The notes: generated by a model from the sequence alone, not told the origin. DNA of 64,000 nt from Sorangium aterium (GCF_028368935.1 NZ_JAQNDK010000001.1:682001-746000), one strand, 5' to 3'. Positions 26,171 to 39,414 are shown, counted from the stretch's first letter. Translations and numbers: made by a program.

Positions 26171-26422
26171 TCAGTCGAGGATGTCGAGGTGCGCGCGGCG
26201 CCCCGACTTGCTCGCGGCGGCGCTCAGCAACGTCCTGATCGACTGCGCAGTGCGCCCGTCCTTGCCGATCACCTTGCCGATATCCTCGCGCGCGACCGTC
26301 AGCTCGATCCGGGGGAAGCGATCTCCCGCGACCTCGCGCACGACGACCCGGTCCGGCTGATCGACGAGCGCGCGGGCAACGAGCGCGACGAGATCGACCA
26401 GCGGAGACGTCGACGAGGCCAT
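26171..26422 (-). CDS. khpA: KH-domain RNA-binding protein KhpA
   Basis: Small RNA-binding protein of 83 aa (KhpA/YlqC family), usually paired with KhpB/Jag. The KH core VAREDIGKVIGKDGRTAQSI holds the GxxG loop at Gly53-Gly56 that contacts single-stranded RNA. It lies one base after rpsP and before rimM, the conserved position. Confidence 0.94.
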   Translation of the reverse strand: MASSTSPLVDLVALVARALVDQPDRVVVREVAGDRFPRIELTVAREDIGKVIGKDGRTAQSIRTLLSAAASKSGRRAHLDILD

Positions 26423-26423
26423 G

Positions 26424-26690
26424 CTACTTCGCGGCGTCCGCGGGAGCGGCCGCCTGGGCCAGCCCGGGGTGCTTCAGGAGCAGCGCCACCGTGTGCGTCG
26501 GCTGGGCGCCGTTCGAGATCCAGTGCCTCACGCGGGGAACATCGAGGCGGATCTCGGTCCGGCGCGGGTCGTACGTGCCCAGCCGCTCGATGAACCTGCC
26601 GCCGCGCGGGCTGCGCTGGTCGGCGACGACGATGCGGTAGAAGGGCGTCTTCTTGGTGCCCGCGCGGGCGAGGCGAATATGAACGGCCAT
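26424..26690 (-). CDS. rpsP: 30S ribosomal protein S16
   Basis: Small-subunit ribosomal protein of 88 aa, beginning AVHIRLARAGTKKTPFYRIV, the diagnostic S16 start, followed by RSPRGGRFIERLGTYDP and the conserved GAQPTHTV. The ATG at 26690 is chosen by homology; the frame is open upstream but the added residues are not S16-like. It heads the operon with khpA, rimM, trmD and a SPOUT methyltransferase, driven by the promoter candidate at 26801-26830. Confidence 0.97.
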   Translation of the reverse strand: MAVHIRLARAGTKKTPFYRIVVADQRSPRGGRFIERLGTYDPRRTEIRLDVPRVRHWISNGAQPTHTVALLLKHPGLAQAAAPADAAK

Positions 26691-27091
26691 CTGTAGAACC
26701 TCGATCGATATGGAAGAGCCCGTGCGCACGTTGTGCACGGCCTGCTCTGGAGGCGCCCGAGCGTAGCTCGTTCAGTGCTCGGCGCCAGAAGTGGGGGCGC
26801 AACCTAGGCGAAGATCCTGGTGGGGGTCAACCCCGCACGCGCACGGCACGTCCGCGGAGGACAACTTTGGGGCCACCGCAGCCAGCGCAAGGCCGCCCTT
26901 GCCGGTCGCCGACCGTCCTCGCCGGACGAGCCCGGTGCGAGCGCGGAGCCGACATCCGCGTGCATGCACGACCGTCAACTTCGTGGAATTCGCGAAAAAC
27001 GATGAGTGTCGGGGAAGTACGTCGTCCAGAACGCGTTTGCTGGAGCGGCGTCTCCGGGAGGTTCACGCGGGAGCGCGTGCTACCCGTGGCG
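26691..27091. other. Region between rpsP and the 60-aa gene
   Basis: About 400 bases without a supported gene. It contains the rpsP promoter candidate (26801-26830) and a roughly 100-base leader with a short ccgtgc/gcacgg hairpin around 26725-26745. The part from about 26960 to 27060 is less GC-rich than its surroundings and may hold further control sequence; I recognise no motif in it. Confidence 0.5.
26801..26830 (-). promoter_or_regulatory. Promoter of the rpsP-trmD operon
   Basis: Read on the minus strand, TTGACC (26830-26825) is separated by 18 bases from TAGGTT (26806-26801), a good sigma-70 type pair. Transcription would start near 26795, leaving a leader of about 105 bases. Confidence 0.55.
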
Positions 27092-27274
27092 TCAGCCCAG
27101 ATCGAGGATGATGACGCCCCGGTTGGGATCGTCCTCTTCCGAGTCCGGAAGACGACGAGGTGCAGGGTAGCGTTCGATCGGCAGCTCGAGGCGCGGTCGA
27201 ATTTCTTCTCTTCTGGACCGATCCTTCTCTTCTTCGCGCTGCCGTATTTGCTCGATGATGAACGGAGGAAGCAT
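27092..27274 (-). CDS. Small conserved-looking protein, 60 aa
   Basis: A 60-residue soluble protein starting LPPFIIEQIRQREEEKDRSR. It has a charged amphipathic helix at the N-terminus, then RPRLELPIERYPAP and an acidic segment before a hydrophobic end, RGVIILDLG. The start and end are strongly patterned, unlike shadow frames around it, and I recall similar short proteins in other myxobacteria, though this could not be verified. There is no membrane segment or signal. Function is unknown. It is divergent from the DUF4350 gene. Confidence 0.6.
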   Translation of the reverse strand: MLPPFIIEQIRQREEEKDRSRREEIRPRLELPIERYPAPRRLPDSEEDDPNRGVIILDLG

Positions 27275-27502
27275 CGACTAACCCCTCCACCTCGTAGAGT
27301 GCTCGGCTGAATTGGTGGAACGAGGTCTGCGAGAAAGCACCCCGCTCTTAGAAGCGAATCTAGCAATGTGGGATGGCGGGTCAAGGTTATCGGTCGGGCC
27401 GACAGTGGTATGTTCGCGGCGCTCATGACGCGGCACGGCGCGTGGTTTGCGCACGCATGTTCCTCAGGCTCAGGGTCGGGTTCTGCTTCTGGTCCTGGAG
27501 CC

Positions 27503-27550
27503 GGTTCCGGCTCCGGTTCCAGCTCCGGTTCCAGCTCCGGTTCCGGCTCC
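27503..27550 (+). repeat. Four tandem 12-bp units
   Basis: Exact-length units ggttccggctcc, ggttccagctcc, ggttccagctcc and ggttccggctcc lie end to end. In the frame of the downstream gene they encode Gly/Ser repeats; a change in copy number would not shift the frame. Confidence 0.9.
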
Positions 27551-27586
27551 GCTCCCGAACTTGTTCGGGAAGATCGGCGTCGGCCG

Positions 27587-29023
27587 GTGCGCTCGCAGGT
27601 CACATCCTGCTCCTTCCTGGCGGCGCTGGTCGCACTGATGGCGCTGCTCGCGCCCGCCCGAGCAGCAGGCGCCGCCTTCGACGTGAACGACCCGAGCTGG
27701 GAGGGTTGCTCGGAGCTTCTCGAGATCGCGCGCGCAGAGCTGGGGGCCGCGAGGGTCCACCCCGTCGCTGTGCTCGACTGGAGCCAGGTCGGCCCCGAGG
27801 ACGGCATCCTGGTCCTCCACCCGCTGCAAACGCTCGACGCTGACGAGACGACCTCTTTCATGAAGGCCGGGGGACGGCTCGCCATCATCGACGATTTCGG
27901 ACGCGGCGACGACACGCTCAGGCGGTTCCAGATCGAGCGCATCCCCACGCCGGCCCGGCCGCTCGCCGCGCTCCGGAACCGACCCTCCCTCGCGATCGCG
28001 GAGCCGGTCGCCGACACCGTCGGGGGCCACTCCGTCGGCCGGCACCCCGTCGTCAGCCACGTGGAGCGGCTCGTCACGAACCACGCGACCGGCCTCCGGC
28101 ATCCGAACCTCTCGCCCGTGCTGCGGATCCGCGCCGTCAGCGAGCCGGACGTGATCCTCGCCGTCGCCGGGCAGGTCGGCAAGGGACGGCTCTTCGCGAT
28201 GGGCGACCCGTCCGCGCTGATGAACATGATGCTCAGGTACCCCGGCAACCGCGCCTTCGCCTCGGGCCTGACCCGCTACCTCGTCGACGAGGATGGGGCG
28301 GAGCCGCGCCGAGGGCGGCTCCACATCGTCGCGAACCGGTTCGATGAAGAGAGCTCGTTCGGCGGCGAGACGTCGCTCCGCAAGGACTTCGACGCGCACG
28401 TCAAGGCGCTCGCGAGCGCCGTCGAGGACGCCCGCCGCGACGGGCTTCCAGGCGGCGCCCTCCTCGCGCTCGCGGCGCTCGCCGGCCTCGGCCTCGCGAT
28501 CTGGACCGCGCGCGCCTCCGCACGGCCCTACCGGAGCCCGCTCCCACGGTACGCCCGCCCGACGCCGCTCGTCGCGCAGGGAGGCGCAGCCGGGCGCGTC
28601 GCCGTCCTCGCCGCCCCCTCTTCCCCGCGAGGGCTCGCGTTCCTCGAGCTGAAGAGCGCCCTGTTCGAGGCGCTGTCGTTGCGGTTCGGCCTGGAGGCGA
28701 ATCCGGCGCAGGAGACGGTCACGCGGCTGGTCGCGCGAGAGGGATCTCTTGACGAGCGAGCCCTCTCGGCCTTCAAGGATGTTCTGGGCACCATGTACCG
28801 AGTCGAAGCGTCCGTCGTCGCCGGCAAACCGGCGAACGTGTCCAGGCCCACGCTCATGCACGCCGCCGACGTCGTGCGGAACGTCCTCGCCGCTTGCGGC
28901 GCCGACGGCCGGAAACCGTCGCGCGGACGTCACGCCGGCGCGCCCCCTGATCCTGCGACGGCGCCCCCGTCGCCGACAGACGCGAAGCTCGCCACCCCCC
29001 ACTCAGACAAAGGCGCTCGATGA
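27587..29023 (+). CDS. DUF4350 domain protein
   Basis: Envelope protein of about 478 aa from GTG 27587. The start was chosen because VRSQVTSCSFLAALVALMAL then forms a signal peptide. The frame is open back to a GTG at 27368, which would add a 73-residue Gly/Ser-repeat leader, and no ribosome binding site settles the choice. The mature part begins AAFDVNDPSWEGCSELLEIA and contains LDWSQVGPEDGILVLHP and GGRLAIIDDFGRGDDTL, as in DUF4350 proteins. A membrane helix (GGALLALAALAGLGLAIW) follows near residue 290, then a cytoplasmic domain of about 160 residues. The stop overlaps the moxR start, so it belongs to a DUF4350-MoxR-DUF58 group, typical of an envelope stress or protein-folding module. Confidence 0.8.
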   Translation: MRSQVTSCSFLAALVALMALLAPARAAGAAFDVNDPSWEGCSELLEIARAELGAARVHPVAVLDWSQVGPEDGILVLHPLQTLDADETTSFMKAGGRLAIIDDFGRGDDTLRRFQIERIPTPARPLAALRNRPSLAIAEPVADTVGGHSVGRHPVVSHVERLVTNHATGLRHPNLSPVLRIRAVSEPDVILAVAGQVGKGRLFAMGDPSALMNMMLRYPGNRAFASGLTRYLVDEDGAEPRRGRLHIVANRFDEESSFGGETSLRKDFDAHVKALASAVEDARRDGLPGGALLALAALAGLGLAIWTARASARPYRSPLPRYARPTPLVAQGGAAGRVAVLAAPSSPRGLAFLELKSALFEALSLRFGLEANPAQETVTRLVAREGSLDERALSAFKDVLGTMYRVEASVVAGKPANVSRPTLMHAADVVRNVLAACGADGRKPSRGRHAGAPPDPATAPPSPTDAKLATPHSDKGAR

Positions 29024-29997
29024 ACCAGGTGCAGGCCGTCGCCGTCGACGAAATCTCCGCGGCCAAGGAGCGGATCGAGGCGGTCCGGCGAGAGATCACG
29101 CGCGTTTACATCGGATCGTCGCGCGCGATCGATCTGATGCTCACCGCCCTGCTCGCGCAGGGGCACGTGCTGCTGGAGGGCGTCCCCGGCGTCGCGAAGA
29201 CCACGCTGGTCAAGGCGTTCGCAGCCGCGCTGGGCGCGTCGGTCCGGCGGATCCAGTTCACGCCCGACCTCCTGCCCGCCGACATCACGGGGACCTATGT
29301 CCTGTCGCCCAAGGAAGGGACCTTCACGCTGCGCCCCGGTCCGATCTTCGCGAACCTCGTGCTCGCCGACGAGATCAACCGCGCCCCGGCGAAGACCCAG
29401 TCGGCCCTCCTCGAGGCGATGCAGGAGCGACAGGTGACGATCGAAGGCGATCGCTTCGAGTTGCCGTCGCCCTTCATGGTGCTCGCGACACAGAACCCGA
29501 TCGATCTGGAGGGGACCTATCCGCTGCCCGAGGCGCAGATCGACAGGTTCCTCATCCGCGTGAGCCTCGGCTACCCGCAGCACAAGGACGAGGTGGCGAT
29601 GCTCCGCGCGCACAACGTCGAGGCGCCGCGGGCGCGGGCGACGCTCTCCATCCAGGACCTCCTCATGCTGCAGGGTGTCGCGCGAAGGATCCACGTCGAG
29701 GAGGATCTGTACGAGTACGCGGTGAACCTCACCGCGTTCACGCGCACGCACCCTCGCGTGCTGCTCGGCGCATCGCCGCGGGCCACGCTCGCGCTGGTCC
29801 AGGCGGCCAAGGCGGCGGCGGTGATCGGCGGGCGCCCGTTCGTCACGCCGGACGACGTGCGCGGCATGGCGCAAGCGACGCTGGCCCATCGCCTCGTGCT
29901 GGTACCCGAGGCCGACGTGGACCCCAAGGCGCGCGACACGGTCATCGACGAGGCGGTTCAGCGCGTGGGGTACAGGCGCGCGGCGCGGCCGGCGTAG
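29020..29997 (+). CDS. MoxR family AAA+ ATPase
   Basis: Chaperone-like ATPase of 325 aa. Walker A is GVPGVAKTT (54-62), Walker B LVLADEINRAP (113-123), and sensor 1 lies in VLATQNPIDLEGTYPLPEAQ, all diagnostic for MoxR. The C-terminal lid follows from about residue 215. MoxR proteins act with VWA-like DUF58 proteins, here encoded six bases downstream, to assemble or activate envelope complexes. The ATG overlaps the DUF4350 stop by four bases. Confidence 0.95.
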   Translation: MNQVQAVAVDEISAAKERIEAVRREITRVYIGSSRAIDLMLTALLAQGHVLLEGVPGVAKTTLVKAFAAALGASVRRIQFTPDLLPADITGTYVLSPKEGTFTLRPGPIFANLVLADEINRAPAKTQSALLEAMQERQVTIEGDRFELPSPFMVLATQNPIDLEGTYPLPEAQIDRFLIRVSLGYPQHKDEVAMLRAHNVEAPRARATLSIQDLLMLQGVARRIHVEEDLYEYAVNLTAFTRTHPRVLLGASPRATLALVQAAKAAAVIGGRPFVTPDDVRGMAQATLAHRLVLVPEADVDPKARDTVIDEAVQRVGYRRAARPA

Positions 29998-30003
29998 ATC
30001 CGC

Positions 30004-31674
30004 ATGCAGCTCTACCCCACCCGCACCGCCGCCCACCTGGCCATCGCCGGCGTCGCGGTCATGGGCGCCGGGCTCATCGCGCGCGAGCCGGCGATCGTCG
30101 GCTGGGGCGGGGCGATCCTTGTCGCGATCGCGCTCGCCCGCGGCGTGACGCTGGTGTCGGTGGCGCGCATCCGCGCGGCCGGGTTCGAGATGCTCTGGGG
30201 CGGCTCGCGGCGAATCCTCCGTTCTGCGCGGGGAGGCACCGTGGAGATCGAGGCCGAGGTTCGGAACCGCGACACCCTCGCGGCTCGCTACGTCAAGCTG
30301 CGCACCATCGCGTCGTCGCAGCTCGACGTGCGCATCGAGCCGAACCGCGGCGAAGTCTCCGCCTCGGGTCGGCTCAAGGTGAAGGTCATCGTGCGAACGC
30401 CGCGCGTCGGGCAGCACGGGCTCCACGGGCTCGCGCTCGAGGTGCACGGCGCCCCGGGCCTCTTCGAGGTACCCCTGACCTTCGCGAACCCGTACGGCAT
30501 CGAGGTGCTCCCGCGGCCCTTCATGCCCTACCTGACGCAGCCGCGCGGAGGACGCAGTCACCTCCTCGCTGCCTCAGGCAAGCCCGGGCGCGTACGCGGC
30601 GAAGGAGACGACCTGCGCGAGCTGCGAGAGCACCAGCCGGGGGACCCGTTCCGGAAGATCGCGTGGAAGGCGAGCGCGCGCCGGGGCACACTGCTCGTGC
30701 GGGAGTTCGAGCGCGAGGAGCGGGATGTGGTCTGGATCCTCGTCGACGCGGCCGTGGAGCTCTGGGCGGGCCCGCTCGGCCGGGCTCCGCTCGATGTCAT
30801 GATCGACGAGGCCGCGGCCATCGCGACGAGGCACCTCGGGCGCGGCGATCGCGTCGGGCTCATCATCCTGGCGCCAGGCCCGCGCGTGACGATCGCGCCC
30901 GACCACGGCCCAGGGCATGGCCAGAAGATCGCGCAAGCGCTCACCGTCGGGTGCGGCACGTACGACGCGGAGCGGAGCGAGCTCGACGAGCCGGACGTCG
31001 CGGCGCGCGTCATCGAGCACCTCAGGCCGCTCGACGCGCGCGGCCTCGACGATCTGCGCCGCGGCGACATCGATCGGCTGGCGGCCCGCGCGGAGTCGAT
31101 GCGGGCGCGTGCGCCTTTCTCGGCTCCGGCGCCGCTCGGGCGCTCGCAGCGCGAACGGACCCTGCGCCGCTACCTCGCGAGCTACGGCATCGAGTCGCCC
31201 GCGCGCGCCGAGCCGGATCGGCGCGATCCCGCCGTGGCGGTCGCCGAGTCGCTCACGCACATCGCGCGCGTCAAGCCGCGCGCGAGCATGGTCTACGTCC
31301 TCGCGTCGCCTCCCGCCGACGCACAGCTGAGCCAGCTCTCGGAGGCCGTGCGTCGGCTCTCGCGGAAGGCGGTCCACGTGGTGTGGACGCTCCCGGATCT
31401 CGAGCCAGGGCTCGGCCCTCCCTGGGAGGCGCCGCGACCGCAGGAGAGCGACGGCGACGAGGGGCAGAGCGGCCCCACGCCCGCCAACAAGGCCTTCCAG
31501 GAGCTCGCGCCGATCGCGGCCGAGGCGGTGCTCATCCGCGCGCGGGTGGCTCAGACGCGCCGCGAAGCCGTTCTCCGCAGGGTCGGCGTGCGCGTGGTGC
31601 GGCTGCGCGCGGCGGCCGCGCCGAGCAGAGCCGCAGAAGCAGCCCACGACGGGGCGCACCCGCCGCAGATCTGA
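30004..31674 (+). CDS. DUF58 domain protein
   Basis: Protein of 556 aa with two N-terminal membrane helices (about residues 13-50) and an immunoglobulin-like segment around RTPRVGQHGLHGLALEVHG. The DUF58 signature GEGDDLRELREHQPGDPFRK follows, continuing IAWKASARRGTLLVREFE. A VWA-like fold comes next with VVWILVDAAVELWAGP and GDRVGLIILAPGP; the metal-site DxSxS is altered to DAAVE, so metal binding may be lost. The region after residue 360 is longer than in the shortest family members. It is paired with MoxR upstream and precedes rsmA by nine bases. Confidence 0.88.
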   Translation: MQLYPTRTAAHLAIAGVAVMGAGLIAREPAIVGWGGAILVAIALARGVTLVSVARIRAAGFEMLWGGSRRILRSARGGTVEIEAEVRNRDTLAARYVKLRTIASSQLDVRIEPNRGEVSASGRLKVKVIVRTPRVGQHGLHGLALEVHGAPGLFEVPLTFANPYGIEVLPRPFMPYLTQPRGGRSHLLAASGKPGRVRGEGDDLRELREHQPGDPFRKIAWKASARRGTLLVREFEREERDVVWILVDAAVELWAGPLGRAPLDVMIDEAAAIATRHLGRGDRVGLIILAPGPRVTIAPDHGPGHGQKIAQALTVGCGTYDAERSELDEPDVAARVIEHLRPLDARGLDDLRRGDIDRLAARAESMRARAPFSAPAPLGRSQRERTLRRYLASYGIESPARAEPDRRDPAVAVAESLTHIARVKPRASMVYVLASPPADAQLSQLSEAVRRLSRKAVHVVWTLPDLEPGLGPPWEAPRPQESDGDEGQSGPTPANKAFQELAPIAAEAVLIRARVAQTRREAVLRRVGVRVVRLRAAAAPSRAAEAAHDGAHPPQI

Positions 31675-31683
31675 GGACGAGAG

Positions 31684-34186
<2,503 letters not shown>

Positions 34187-34193
34187 CGCAGCC

Positions 34194-34751
34194 ATGGCCG
34201 ACACAATCCTCCTCGAGATCGTGACGCCGACCGGCGTCGCGCTGCGCGAGCAGGTCACGGACGTGACCGCGCCGAGCGTCGCCGGCGAGTTCGGTGTGCT
34301 CCCGGGTCACCTCCCGCTGCTCGCCGCCCTCCGGACCGGCCTCGTGACCTACCACCAGAACGGCCAGGAGCACCGCCTGGCCGTCCATCACGGCTTCGTC
34401 GAGGTCGCCGACGACACCGCGCTGCTCCTCACCGAGCGCTTCGCGGTGAAGGATGACGTCGACGTCGTGAGGGTACGCCTCCGGCTCAAGGAGGTCGACA
34501 CCGAGCTCGACCACTGGCAAGGCGACCTGACTGATCCGCGCCGCCGGGCGCTCATCGAAGAGGAGCAGTGGCTCGCCACCGAGCTCGAGCTCATCGGCGA
34601 TCCGCCCCCTCCGATGGTACGCGAAGACACGCGCTTCCTGGCCGAGCACGCCGAGGCGCCGCCTGTTGACGAGATGGTCGAGGCTTCCCAGCCCGACGAG
34701 AGCCTCACGGACCACAAGAAGCCCGGCTCTCCGTTTCCCGATCCGAAGTGA
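34194..34751 (+). CDS. atpC: F1 ATP synthase subunit epsilon with C-terminal extension
   Basis: Central-stalk subunit of 185 aa. The N-terminal beta-sandwich starts ILLEIVTPTGVALREQVTDV and includes EFGVLPGHLPLLAALRTG, a clear epsilon pattern, and the two-helix inhibitory region follows from about 95 to 138. The remaining 45 or so residues are acidic and Pro-rich and not present in typical 130-140-residue homologues. It is translated just after atpD and shares its transcript. Confidence 0.93.
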   Translation: MADTILLEIVTPTGVALREQVTDVTAPSVAGEFGVLPGHLPLLAALRTGLVTYHQNGQEHRLAVHHGFVEVADDTALLLTERFAVKDDVDVVRVRLRLKEVDTELDHWQGDLTDPRRRALIEEEQWLATELELIGDPPPPMVREDTRFLAEHAEAPPVDEMVEASQPDESLTDHKKPGSPFPDPK

Positions 34752-34950
34752 CGTCTCTGGCGGCTACCGCCTTGCACGTGCGGCCGCCGCACAGGACACT
34801 TGTCTCCACACAGGCCGCGAGGGACTGGGGGGTCTCCCGCTTCGCGAGCTGCCCGTACCGCCGAGGCGCTGGCGCGGACGCCGCCACGCCGTCTGAGTCC
34901 ACCCGTGATGATCTGCGGGCCCCGCACCCACGGAGCCCCCAAGGCAGCCC

Positions 34951-36900
34951 ATGATCTCTCCGGAGACGATCGCGCTCGTGAAAGAGCGCACGGATCTCGT
35001 AGCGCTCATCGGCGAAAGCGTGCGCCTCGCCCGCCGAGGGCACTCCTTCACCGGGCTCTGCCCCTTTCACAAGGAGAAGACGCCCAGCTTCCACGTGAGC
35101 CCGAACCGCGGGTTCTACCATTGCTTCGGCTGCAAGGAGACCGGCAGCGCCATCGACTTCGTGATGAAGCTCGAAGGCCGGACGTTCGCCGAGGCGGTCC
35201 GCGCGCTCGCCGAGCGCGCCGGCATCGAGGTGGCGGAGTCGCTGACCGAGGCCGAGCGGCGCGAGGCGCAGGCGGCGCGCAGGTCGAAGGACGACCTTTA
35301 CGCCGTCAACCACCTCGCCGCGACGTTCTTCGAGCACAGCCTCCGCGGGGGGCCGGGCACCGCTCCTCACCCGCTCGCGCGCTACGCTCACGAGGAGCTC
35401 CAGCGGCGCGGCCTGCCCCTCCGCGACGGCGATGGAGCCGTTGATCCGATCGCCGACGCCCTCCAGGCGTTCCGGATCGGCTACGCCCCGTTCGGCTGGG
35501 ACGGGCTCTCCACGTACCTGCGACAGCAAGGCGTCTCTCCGGTCCTCGCGGAGCGCGTCGGGCTCCTCGTGCCGCGCTCATCGGGGAGCGGACACTACGA
35601 CCGCTTCCGCCACCGGCTCATGTTCGCGGTCACCGACGTGATGGGCCGGGTGATCGCGTTCAGCGGACGCGCGCTGCCCGATCCCAGCCCTTCCGAGCTC
35701 TCGTCGCTCGGCCTCACGGGCCCTGCGCCGCAGGCCGACGGCGCGCCGGCCAAGTACATCAACAGCCCCGAGTCACCCATCTACACGAAGGGAGAGCACC
35801 TCTTCGGGCTGCACCAGGCGCGCCAGTCGATCCGCCAGCGCGGCGAGGCGATCCTCGTGGAGGGCAACTTCGACGTCGTCGCGCTCCACGCGCGCGGCAT
35901 CGGCCAGGCGATCGCTCCGCTCGGGACCGCCTTCACGCCCGGACAGGCGAAGCTCATCAAGCGCTTCGCGCCCGCGGTCATCCTGCTGTTCGACGGCGAC
36001 GCGGCCGGCAAGAAGGCCACGCGCGCGGCGCGCGCCCCGTGCCGCGAGGCGGGGCTGAGCGCGCGCGTCGCCGTGCTGCCTTCCGGCGTCGATCCGGACG
36101 ACCTCGCGCGCAAGCACGGCCCGGAGGCGATCGCGCGCATCGTCAAGGCGGCGCGCGGCCTGCTCGAGCACCTCATCGACGAGGCGCTCGACGGCGACAC
36201 CTTCGGAGGCTCGTCGCTGCCCGAGCAGCTCGCCCGCGTGCGCGCCGTGACCGCGCTGCTCGCCGACGAAGACGACCCGAACCTCAGGATGATGGCGAAG
36301 CTCTACGCCGATCGCCTCTCCTCGAAGCTCGTGATCGGCGGCCGCTCACCGGACGACCTCCGGCAGCTGGAGCGCGTCGTCGAGGAGTCCCTCTCCCGCC
36401 CGCGGAACCAGCCAACCCGCGAGGTGATCCCGTCCGGACAGACAACCGAGACGTGGGAGCGCGCGCGATCACGCGCTCAAATCCAGGAGGTAAGCCTGGA
36501 GATCCTGGGCGCGATCCTCGATTTCCCTGAGCTTCTGGCCGACGACGATCTCCAGACAGCGCTGGAGTGCCTCGAAGGCGATGTCGCCCTGGCGATTGTC
36601 GCGGCGCGTCAAAATTTCACTTTTGAAATGGGTCTTGCCGCCAGCGAATTTCTTGCGCAAGTCCCGGCTCCGATCCATTCATTCGCGGCTGGACGGCTGG
36701 TCTCGCCTGTCTTCGAAGCGGCCTCAACGGCCAAGGCGACGCTCTTGGAGAATTCACAAAAGTTGAGCAGACAAGCCCTGGCGCGCCAAAAAGCAGCCGT
36801 CGTGAGCCAGCTCCAGAAGAGCGCGGTCGACGCTGATGCTGAAAACGCTTTGCTGCGTGAGCTATTCCAGCGAAGAGCGGGGGGTCTCGGTCTTCCTTGA
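34951..36900 (+). CDS. dnaG: DNA primase
   Basis: Makes RNA primers at the replication fork; 649 aa. The N-terminal zinc ribbon has Cys37 and His40 (CPFH) with Cys58 and Cys61 (CFGC). The RNA-polymerase core includes KYINSPESPIYTKG. The Toprim site shows Glu304 in VEGNFDVV and Asp348/Asp350 in LLFDGDAAGKKA. The C-terminal helicase-interaction region is visibly less GC-rich than the rest. It stands before rpoD, 118 bases upstream of its likely start, recalling the macromolecular-synthesis operon, but rpsU is absent upstream. Confidence 0.96.
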   Translation: MISPETIALVKERTDLVALIGESVRLARRGHSFTGLCPFHKEKTPSFHVSPNRGFYHCFGCKETGSAIDFVMKLEGRTFAEAVRALAERAGIEVAESLTEAERREAQAARRSKDDLYAVNHLAATFFEHSLRGGPGTAPHPLARYAHEELQRRGLPLRDGDGAVDPIADALQAFRIGYAPFGWDGLSTYLRQQGVSPVLAERVGLLVPRSSGSGHYDRFRHRLMFAVTDVMGRVIAFSGRALPDPSPSELSSLGLTGPAPQADGAPAKYINSPESPIYTKGEHLFGLHQARQSIRQRGEAILVEGNFDVVALHARGIGQAIAPLGTAFTPGQAKLIKRFAPAVILLFDGDAAGKKATRAARAPCREAGLSARVAVLPSGVDPDDLARKHGPEAIARIVKAARGLLEHLIDEALDGDTFGGSSLPEQLARVRAVTALLADEDDPNLRMMAKLYADRLSSKLVIGGRSPDDLRQLERVVEESLSRPRNQPTREVIPSGQTTETWERARSRAQIQEVSLEILGAILDFPELLADDDLQTALECLEGDVALAIVAARQNFTFEMGLAASEFLAQVPAPIHSFAAGRLVSPVFEAASTAKATLLENSQKLSRQALARQKAAVVSQLQKSAVDADAENALLRELFQRRAGGLGLP

Positions 36901-37018
36901 TGCGTTCCGGGTCGCCTCGCCGTGGCGGCCCGACGTGCGTGATCCCTAGAGTTTATCGGAGTCATTGGGTGTCTTGTCGGTCGCGGCGAGCTGGTCGCCG
37001 TAAGTGGAGCATGAGGTA

Positions 37019-37254
37019 ATGGCGAGCAAGGCCAAGCAATCTTCCGGTCGGGCAGGCGGGGTCGCGAGGGCGGCGGGGGGCGGCGCGCTGAACGGCGCGC
37101 GGCACGCATCGACACGCGGGCACGCCGAGGGGGGGCGCGCCCTAGCAACAAAGGAGACGCGGGCATCCGGGCCGAGCGGTCGGAGAAGGACCGGAAGACG
37201 CTCGAAAAGCTCGTCGAAACCGGCAAGAGCAAAGGCTTTCTCACCTATGACGAG
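37019..37254 (+). other. rpoD: Displaced N-terminal part of rpoD (apparent frameshift)
   Basis: An ATG at 37019 with GAGG four bases upstream opens a frame starting [14 protein letters not shown], a plausible sigma-factor N-terminus. In the next frame the sequence just before 37255 encodes [20 protein letters not shown], conserved sigma-70 region 1.1, but that frame has no start codon. The two frames can be joined by adding one G in the seven-G run at 37129-37135, which gives a continuous protein into the rpoD frame. This looks like one missing base in the sequence rather than a separate gene. Confidence 0.7.
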
Positions 37255-38937
<1,683 letters not shown>

Positions 38938-38940
38938 TCC

Positions 38941-39372
38941 GTGGGCTGGCCTGCTCGCCAACCGAAGACAGCTCTCCCGCGCAGGCTGCGCTGCTGGCCT
39001 CGCGCTGGCCAATCACTCGCTCGCGCGGGCAGGCGCTCGCCTGGCGCGCTGCGCGCCGCCGTGACCCTCCTCGTGCTCGCGGGCGCGGTCCTCGGCGGCT
39101 GCCGCAAGACGATATCTGAAGAAGACTGCCGCGCGATCGGCGAGGGCATGCGGACCGCATGGGCAGCGGAGGCAAAGCGGGTGGGGTCCACCGCTCCAGG
39201 GGGCCCGGGGAAAGCCTCCGTGGTGATCGACAGCGAGGGCGAGAGGCTCTCGTCGGAGTGGACATCCGACTGCAAGCGGGAGCTCGTCGGGAGCAAGGTA
39301 GACCCTGGCGAGCTCGGCTGCCTTACCCGCGCGAAGACGCTCGAAGAGCTCCGCCGGTGCGCCACGCCCTGA
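38941..39372 (+). CDS. Small Cys-containing lipoprotein, hypothetical
   Basis: Predicted lipoprotein of 143 aa starting at GTG 38941, only three bases after rpoD. A basic N-terminus leads into [16 protein letters not shown], a good lipobox. The mature part of about 90 residues carries four further cysteines ([33 protein letters not shown]) that may form disulfides. I do not recognise the family, but several proteins of this general build occur in the window. The first 45 residues before the signal are long, so the real start may lie inside. Confidence 0.6.
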   Translation: MGWPARQPKTALPRRLRCWPRAGQSLARAGRRSPGALRAAVTLLVLAGAVLGGCRKTISEEDCRAIGEGMRTAWAAEAKRVGSTAPGGPGKASVVIDSEGERLSSEWTSDCKRELVGSKVDPGELGCLTRAKTLEELRRCATP

Positions 39373-39414
39373 ACACCGGGGAGCGTGGCCGGGGCGGGGC
39401 GCTCCGTGACCCGT

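Noticed and set aside
27554-27569. cccgaac-tt-gttcggg as a possible LexA/SOS box
   Set aside because: The usual GAAC-4 bases-GTTC spacing is not met; here the half-sites are two bases apart, and no SOS gene follows.
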